From an uncultured cyanobacterium (lineage in GTDB: Bacteria; Cyanobacteriota; Cyanobacteriia; Cyanobacteriales; Geitlerinemataceae), in contig CAKZKB010000366.1 in NCBI GenBank assembly GCA_937121005.1, positions 1 through 10,310 on the forward strand: a stretch of DNA of 10,310 nt. Reading direction: 5' to 3'. The position numbers and the translations under genes were made by a program. How positions within the stretch are numbered: position 1 is the stretch's first letter; each line of letters begins with the position of its first letter. Of this stretch, positions 7,470-10,310 are shown one piece after another. Under the pieces are notes generated by a model. That model saw nothing but the letters and a program-made list of their open reading frames with translations. It had not been told where the DNA came from and ran no database searches.

Positions 7470-7499
7470 TTGACAAGAGCGGGAAAAAATCGCTATTAT
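7470..7499 (+). promoter_or_regulatory. Strong sigma-70-type promoter of the membrane-protein operon
   Basis: TTGACA (7470-7475, perfect) is followed after 18 nt by TATTAT (7494-7499, five of six to consensus). Transcription would start near 7506 and leave a leader of about 63 nt before ATG 7570, holding a HIP1 site at 7529. It is the best promoter match in the window. It is followed by three same-strand genes with gaps of 27-30 nt. Confidence 0.6.
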
Positions 7500-7569
7500 G
7501 AAAATTGGTTCGATCGCGTCCCTATCGAGCGATCGCCTCTAGCAATCCCATCGGGAGCGCCCCACTGTT

Positions 7570-7779
7570 ATGATTCCTCGCAGCCTACATCGATACTGGA
7601 ACGGTGCGAGTTTCGTTCCTTTCATTCTACTCGGCGCGGGCATTTTTGCCTTCACCTCGTCCTTGCAACTCAACTACTGGCTCAAAGGCTACCTCGTCTT
7701 GCTCGAAGCGCAGGCGGGAATTGTTATACTAGCGATCGCGATCGCGAAACTGAGGCGATCGCGTCCGTCTTCTCGTTAA
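7570..7779 (+). CDS. Small two-helix membrane protein, unknown function
   Basis: A 69-residue protein I do not recognise. It has a short N-terminus (MIPRSLHRYWNG), a first hydrophobic helix at about 15-34, a connector NYWLKG, a second hydrophobic stretch at about 41-60 and a basic tail (KLRRSRPSSR). Charges at both ends suggest both termini are cytoplasmic. It lies just after the strong promoter at 7470 and ends 30 nt before the TM2 gene, so it is probably the first gene of that operon. The ribosome-binding site is weak: GGGAG at 7553-7557, 12 nt upstream. The 3' end is dense in HIP1 octamers, which encode the Ala-Ile-Ala and Arg-Arg-Ser stretches. A longer overlapping frame (7470-7808) has no protein-like character. 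Whether this gene is expressed is not certain. Confidence 0.5.
   Translation: MIPRSLHRYWNGASFVPFILLGAGIFAFTSSLQLNYWLKGYLVLLEAQAGIVILAIAIAKLRRSRPSSR
7732..7762. repeat. Cluster of three HIP1 octamers
   Basis: Exact GCGATCGC occurs at 7732-7739, 7738-7745 (overlapping by two bases) and 7755-7762. Each unit is self-complementary. The cluster lies in the 3' end of the small membrane-protein gene. Confidence 0.8.
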
Positions 7780-7798
7780 TTCAGTCTCATTATCGGGT

Positions 7799-7803
7799 AG
7801 GGA
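7799..7803 (+). promoter_or_regulatory. Ribosome-binding site of the TM2 gene
   Basis: AGGGA sits 6 nt before ATG 7810, which is ideal spacing and fixes the start. Confidence 0.6.
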
Positions 7804-7809
7804 ACTGAC

Positions 7810-8157
7810 ATGAAAAACAAAATAACCGCCGCTTTACTAGCCTTCTTTTTTGGATGGATCGGCGTTCACAAATTTTATCTGGGGCAAAACTTCGCTGGAA
7901 TCATCTACATTCTGTTCTGCTGGACGTTTATTCCCGGATTTATTGCCTTCTTTGAATTTTTGGGCTTGCTGTTGATGCCCGACGATCGCTTTAACGCTCA
8001 GTTTAACCCATCTTTTGCTGCGAGATCCATCGGATCGCCGCGATCGGCCAAAGATATTACCAGCGCGATCGCCGATCTCAAACAATTATACGAGGCGGGA
8101 GCGGTGACGGCGCAAGAATACGAAGAAAAACGCCAAAAACTCTTGAAAGATCTGTAA
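7810..8157 (+). CDS. TM2-domain membrane protein with C-terminal SHOCT-like segment
   Basis: A 115-residue protein. The N-terminal TM2 domain (about 1-66) consists of two helices around the signature FGWIGVHKFYLGQNFAG (14-30), a second helix and LMPDDRFNAQFN, matching the DRF-type end of TM2 domains. A linker (67-85) leads to a short amphipathic segment, LKQLYEAGAVTAQEYEEK (90-107) within 87-115. It has the features of SHOCT domains (short C-terminal domains often attached to membrane proteins and thought to mediate oligomerisation). The cellular role of TM2 proteins in bacteria is not established. It is flanked 30 nt upstream by a small membrane protein and 27 nt downstream by the HhH membrane protein, so the three are probably co-transcribed. 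The linker is rich in Ala, Ser and Arg. Confidence 0.85.
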   Translation: MKNKITAALLAFFFGWIGVHKFYLGQNFAGIIYILFCWTFIPGFIAFFEFLGLLLMPDDRFNAQFNPSFAARSIGSPRSAKDITSAIADLKQLYEAGAVTAQEYEEKRQKLLKDL

Positions 8158-8173
8158 ATTCCATTTCAACATC

Positions 8174-8180
8174 GAGGGGA
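8174..8180 (+). promoter_or_regulatory. Ribosome-binding site fixing a GTG start
   Basis: GAGGGGA ends 4 nt before GTG 8185. This good Shine-Dalgarno match supports the non-ATG start of the HhH gene. Confidence 0.65.
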
Positions 8181-8184
8181 TATC

Positions 8185-8892
8185 GTGTCACAACCGCCAT
8201 CTTGGTTACAGCGAACGCCAAACTGGGTTTGGTGGGCATTTGCCCCCATTTTGGGAGGGCTGGCGATTTCATTTGCAGGGTATAAAGCCAAAGTGCGATC
8301 GTGGGTTGTGGGTGGTGTTGCCCTGGCGATCGCCGCTTTAATTTTAGCCGTCAGCAGTAACGACGTGGGGGTATTTCTTTGGGGGGCACAAATTGGTTTA
8401 GCTTTTTACATCAAAAAACCGTTTTTACTGAGAACTTACCCCCGAGAATTGCCCCTTCCCGACGATCGCCATGCAATTCGGGCGATCGCGGCGACTCGCA
8501 GTCAAATTGATATCAACAACTGTTCTAAAGACGATCTCGTGCGCGGTTTGGGATTACCGATCGTCTACGCTAACGATATCGAAGAACTCATCAAAGACGG
8601 GCATTTGTTTACTGACTTCGACGAACTCATCGAACTGGTGGGCATTCCCGAAGAAAAAGTGCGCCAAATTGCCCCACTCGTCACCTTTGGGTATTATACC
8701 TCTAAAGAGGTCGATGTGTCTTGGCGGCGGCTCAATTCCTATTCGGCTGATGAGTTGACAACTATTGTCGGACTCGATGCAAATGTGGCACAAAAAATTG
8801 TCAGCGAACGTCAGCGAGGGCAATATCAATCGGTTCTCGATGTGAAACGACGCACGGGGCTACCGTTAAATGCCTACCGTCAAGCGATTTAA
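8185..8892 (+). CDS. Membrane-anchored helix-hairpin-helix protein (ComEA-like HhH region)
   Basis: A 235-residue protein with three hydrophobic helices near 14-33, 39-57 and 60-76, then a soluble C-terminal half with two repeats of HhH character. The first runs IDINNCSKDDLVRGLGLP (108-125) to FDELIELVGIPEEKVRQI (145-162). The second has LNSYSADELTTIVGLDANVA (183-202), then GQYQSVLDVKRRTGLP (212-227). The IDIN-start pattern recalls ComEA and T2SS-K type HhH domains, which bind DNA without sequence preference or act as protein modules. Basic residues flank the TM1-TM2 loop (K34, K36, R38) and follow TM3 (K77, K78, R83), which by the positive-inside rule places the HhH domain in the cytoplasm. 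It is the last gene of the promoter-7470 operon. The function is unknown. Confidence 0.8.
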   Translation: MSQPPSWLQRTPNWVWWAFAPILGGLAISFAGYKAKVRSWVVGGVALAIAALILAVSSNDVGVFLWGAQIGLAFYIKKPFLLRTYPRELPLPDDRHAIRAIAATRSQIDINNCSKDDLVRGLGLPIVYANDIEELIKDGHLFTDFDELIELVGIPEEKVRQIAPLVTFGYYTSKEVDVSWRRLNSYSADELTTIVGLDANVAQKIVSERQRGQYQSVLDVKRRTGLPLNAYRQAI

Positions 8893-9023
8893 GTCGCGAT
8901 CGTCGTTACCAATTCAGATTGGGATTTATCGCGTACCGGCTCTAAAATCGGACGAGATTTCTCCCCGAACACGACTCGATTCAGTTGCAAACAACAAGCC
9001 TTAGTGCTAGACAGATTCCTCAT
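8889..9023 (-). CDS. Possible small protein (44 residues), unknown
   Basis: A minus-strand frame from ATG 9023 to TAA 8889 fills the gap between the HhH gene and the DUF309 gene. It begins MRNLSSTKACC and contains LNRVVFGEKSRPILEPVR, which has ordinary protein-like composition with mixed charge and hydrophobics and no low complexity. It overlaps the HhH stop by 4 bp, and its start lies 10 bp from the divergent DUF309 start. There is no visible ribosome-binding site and no family I recognise. A chance frame or a gene remnant is possible. Confidence 0.3.
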   Translation of the reverse strand: MRNLSSTKACCLQLNRVVFGEKSRPILEPVRDKSQSELVTTIAT

Positions 9024-9033
9024 TTAAAAATCA

Positions 9034-9435
9034 ATGAGTACCGATAGATTACCCGAACAATTTTGGCAAGGCATCGAACAGTTCAATTCTGGCGAATTTT
9101 ACCCTTGTCACGACACCCTAGAGGCATTGTGGTTAGAAGCATTGGAACCGCAAAAAACCTTCTATCAAGGCATTTTACAAATTGCGGTTGCCTGTCACCA
9201 TTTGGGCGATCGCAACTGGCGGGGAACCGTAATTTTACTCGGTGAAGGAACCAACCGCCTGCGACGCTACGAACCGAGTTTTGCTGGTATTGATGTTGAA
9301 GAGTTGCGCGATCGCGTTGCTGAAATGCTGTCGGTATTGCAGCGATCGGGGGCAGAAAATGTAGACGAACTTGCCACTGCTTGGGAGTCGGGGAATAGCG
9401 ATATTCCCAAGCTAGAAATTCACAAAGTCAATTAG
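9034..9435 (+). CDS. DUF309 domain protein
   Basis: A 133-residue, mostly helical soluble protein. It carries the conserved DUF309 motifs: FNSGEFYPCHDTLEALW (17-33) and YQGILQIAVACHHLGDRNW (44-62), the latter followed by RGTVILLGEGTNRLRRY. The conserved His and Glu residues (H26, E30, H55, H56) resemble a metal or small-molecule site, but the family has no established biochemical function. It is typical of cyanobacteria and Bacillus-type genomes. The tail (about 100-133) looks flexible. It converges on the pentapeptide-repeat gene with a 4-bp overlap of stop codons. The start is fixed by the family N-terminus. No strong ribosome-binding site is visible. Confidence 0.88.
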   Translation: MSTDRLPEQFWQGIEQFNSGEFYPCHDTLEALWLEALEPQKTFYQGILQIAVACHHLGDRNWRGTVILLGEGTNRLRRYEPSFAGIDVEELRDRVAEMLSVLQRSGAENVDELATAWESGNSDIPKLEIHKVN

Positions 9436-10079
9436 TCAACGCAGCCTTGACTTGAAATTGAGCCGTCGGGTAACACTGCTTCGCACAAATTCGCACCCGC
9501 TAAAATTGCCTCTTCAAAGTCAGCTTGCCACAAATAGGCATTGTTGAGATCGGCATCGACTAAAACGGCTCCGAAGAGGTTTGCGTTGCGTAAATCGATC
9601 TCTTGCAATTTTGCACCACTTAAGTTAGCATAGCTTAAATCGGTATAACTTAAGTTAGCTTTGGTTAAATTGGCATCCCGAAAATTGGCATGGCTTAAAT
9701 TTGCACCATCGAGTCGAGTTCGGCGTAAAGTGGCATCGCTAAAGTCAGCGTAGCTGGCATCAGCATCGCGCAGATCCGCTTTTTCTAGATCTGCACCGCT
9801 AAAATCAGTCGCATTGAGCCATGCTTGGCGCAAATTCGCCTCTTGTAAGTCCGCATTTCTCAAGTTAGCACTGCCTATTTCGGCTCGACTGAGATCGGCA
9901 TCTTCTAAATCCGCACCGGGTAACACGGCTCCGGTTAAATCTGCACCGCGCAGGTTACAATCGTCGCAGTCGCGAGTCTCGAACAGTCGGCGCAAGTCTT
10001 CGGGATCTTCGGCGGTGGTTGGCACAGTCATCCCGAAAAAAATGGCCGCGATCGCGGGTAAAAAGACAGGAATTTTCAT
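9432..10079 (-). CDS. Exported pentapeptide-repeat protein
   Basis: A 215-residue protein. The N-terminus is a signal peptide (MKIPVFLPAIAAIFFG, cleavage likely after TTA at residue 23), so the mature protein should lie in the periplasm or thylakoid lumen. A short helix (LRRLFETRDCDDCNL) comes first. From about residue 42 to 200 there are tandem A(D/N)LxX pentapeptides such as GADLTGAVLPGADLEDADLS, which form a right-handed quadrilateral beta-helix. There are four cysteines (C38, C41, C199, C213): a CxxC cap before the helix and a C-terminal pair near SSQGCVD. These could form disulfides outside the cytoplasm. Similar exported proteins are common in cyanobacteria, with roles mostly unknown. 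It converges on DUF309 (4-bp overlap). ATG 10079 is chosen because the signal peptide starts there. Confidence 0.9.
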   Translation of the reverse strand: MKIPVFLPAIAAIFFGMTVPTTAEDPEDLRRLFETRDCDDCNLRGADLTGAVLPGADLEDADLSRAEIGSANLRNADLQEANLRQAWLNATDFSGADLEKADLRDADASYADFSDATLRRTRLDGANLSHANFRDANLTKANLSYTDLSYANLSGAKLQEIDLRNANLFGAVLVDADLNNAYLWQADFEEAILAGANLCEAVLPDGSISSQGCVD

Positions 10080-10118
10080 AAGCGGATACCCAATTCAATG
10101 ACAGTCTGGGAAGGAGTT

Positions 10119-10137
10119 TGGGAGCAAGATGCTCCCA
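10119..10137. repeat. Perfect 8-bp hairpin, TGGGAGCA-AGA-TGCTCCCA
   Basis: The stem halves are 10119-10126 and 10130-10137 around a 3-nt loop. It lies 40 bp upstream of the pentapeptide-repeat start, so it could fold in that gene's leader. No T-run follows on either strand, so it is not a classical terminator. From memory, this palindrome recurs in intergenic DNA of filamentous cyanobacteria. Confidence 0.65.
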
Positions 10138-10232
10138 CTACTAAACCAACAGCGAGTAGATTAACATCGAGTTGAATACTTCAAACCCCCCTAAAACCTA
10201 AAACTTAAAACGTAAGCATTCAGATGGTACAG

Positions 10233-10298
10233 AGAAACCCGGTTTCTGAAGGGAGAAACTCGGATTTTGTCCGGCTATAAGCGAGAAACCGGGTTTCT
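10233..10298. repeat. Three spaced copies of the AGAAACC-GGTTTCT palindrome
   Basis: Copies are at 10233-10247 (AGAAACCCGGTTTCT), 10254-10268 (degenerate, AGAAACTCGGATTTT) and 10284-10298 (AGAAACCGGGTTTCT). Start-to-start distances are 21 and 30 bp. A fourth relative lies at 5947-5961. The 10080-10310 stretch holds no other gene that I can support, only an A/C-rich run with CTAAAAC-like repeats near 10185-10210. Confidence 0.7.
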
Positions 10299-10310
10299 AC
10301 ACCCGTTTAG

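Noticed and set aside
7470..7808. Plus-strand open frame of 112 codons over the small membrane-protein gene
   Set aside because: It starts with TTG inside the -35 box of the promoter, has no protein-like pattern, and overlaps the better membrane-protein frame.
9500..9960. Tandem DNA repeats resembling an array
   Set aside because: The periodicity is the 15-nt coding period of pentapeptide repeats, with no conserved spacer/repeat pattern.
9814..10101. Plus-strand frame opposite the pentapeptide-repeat gene
   Set aside because: It is a Ser/Lys/Ala-rich shadow produced by the repeat codons of the real gene.
10233..10298. CRISPR-like array
   Set aside because: There are only three 15-bp palindromic units, one degenerate, with 6 and 15 nt between them and no cas genes.

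Overview
The window reads as chromosomal DNA of a cyanobacterium, most likely a filamentous one. Sixteen exact copies of the cyanobacterial HIP1 octamer GCGATCGC are present (for example at 941, 963, 4832, 7328, 7732, 8065, 9206 and 10048). The first complete gene is a Ycf46-type AAA ATPase, a family of cyanobacteria and plastids. The window also carries short dispersed palindromes of the AGAAACCSGGTTTCT type, which I associate from memory with Oscillatoriales-like genomes. There are no RNA genes, insertion sequences or CRISPR arrays.

Layout. (1) 1-603, minus: the 5' part of an RTX/haemolysin-type calcium-binding repeat protein that runs off the left edge and is broken by one in-frame stop. 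The stop lies in the loop of a perfect 11-bp inverted repeat, and inverting only the 4-nt loop would restore the frame. (2) 845-2347, plus: ycf46-like AAA ATPase. (3) 2392-5223, plus: two paralogous family 2 glycosyltransferases with a class I SAM methyltransferase between them. A second methyltransferase (5180-5881, minus) converges on the last glycosyltransferase and overlaps it by 44 bp. Together these look like a small glycan-building or glycan-capping island. (4) 7339-6014, minus: folK followed by a short-chain reductase carrying the substrate and catalytic residues of pteridine reductase (PTR1), a probable folate/pterin operon. (5) 7470-8892, plus: a strong sigma-70-type promoter, then a small two-helix membrane protein, a TM2-SHOCT membrane protein and a three-helix membrane protein with a C-terminal helix-hairpin-helix (HhH) region. 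This is a compact membrane operon of unknown function. (6) 9034-9435, plus: DUF309 protein. It converges, with a 4-bp overlap, on an exported pentapeptide-repeat protein (9432-10079, minus). (7) 10080-10310: non-coding, with one 8-bp GC-rich hairpin and three spaced copies of the dispersed palindrome.

The most informative points are the PTR1-like residues beside folK, the stop-in-a-palindrome lesion in the RTX gene, and the uncharacterised membrane operon whose HhH domain is predicted to face the cytoplasm rather than the outside as in ComEA. I do not see a clear new defence or mobile system.
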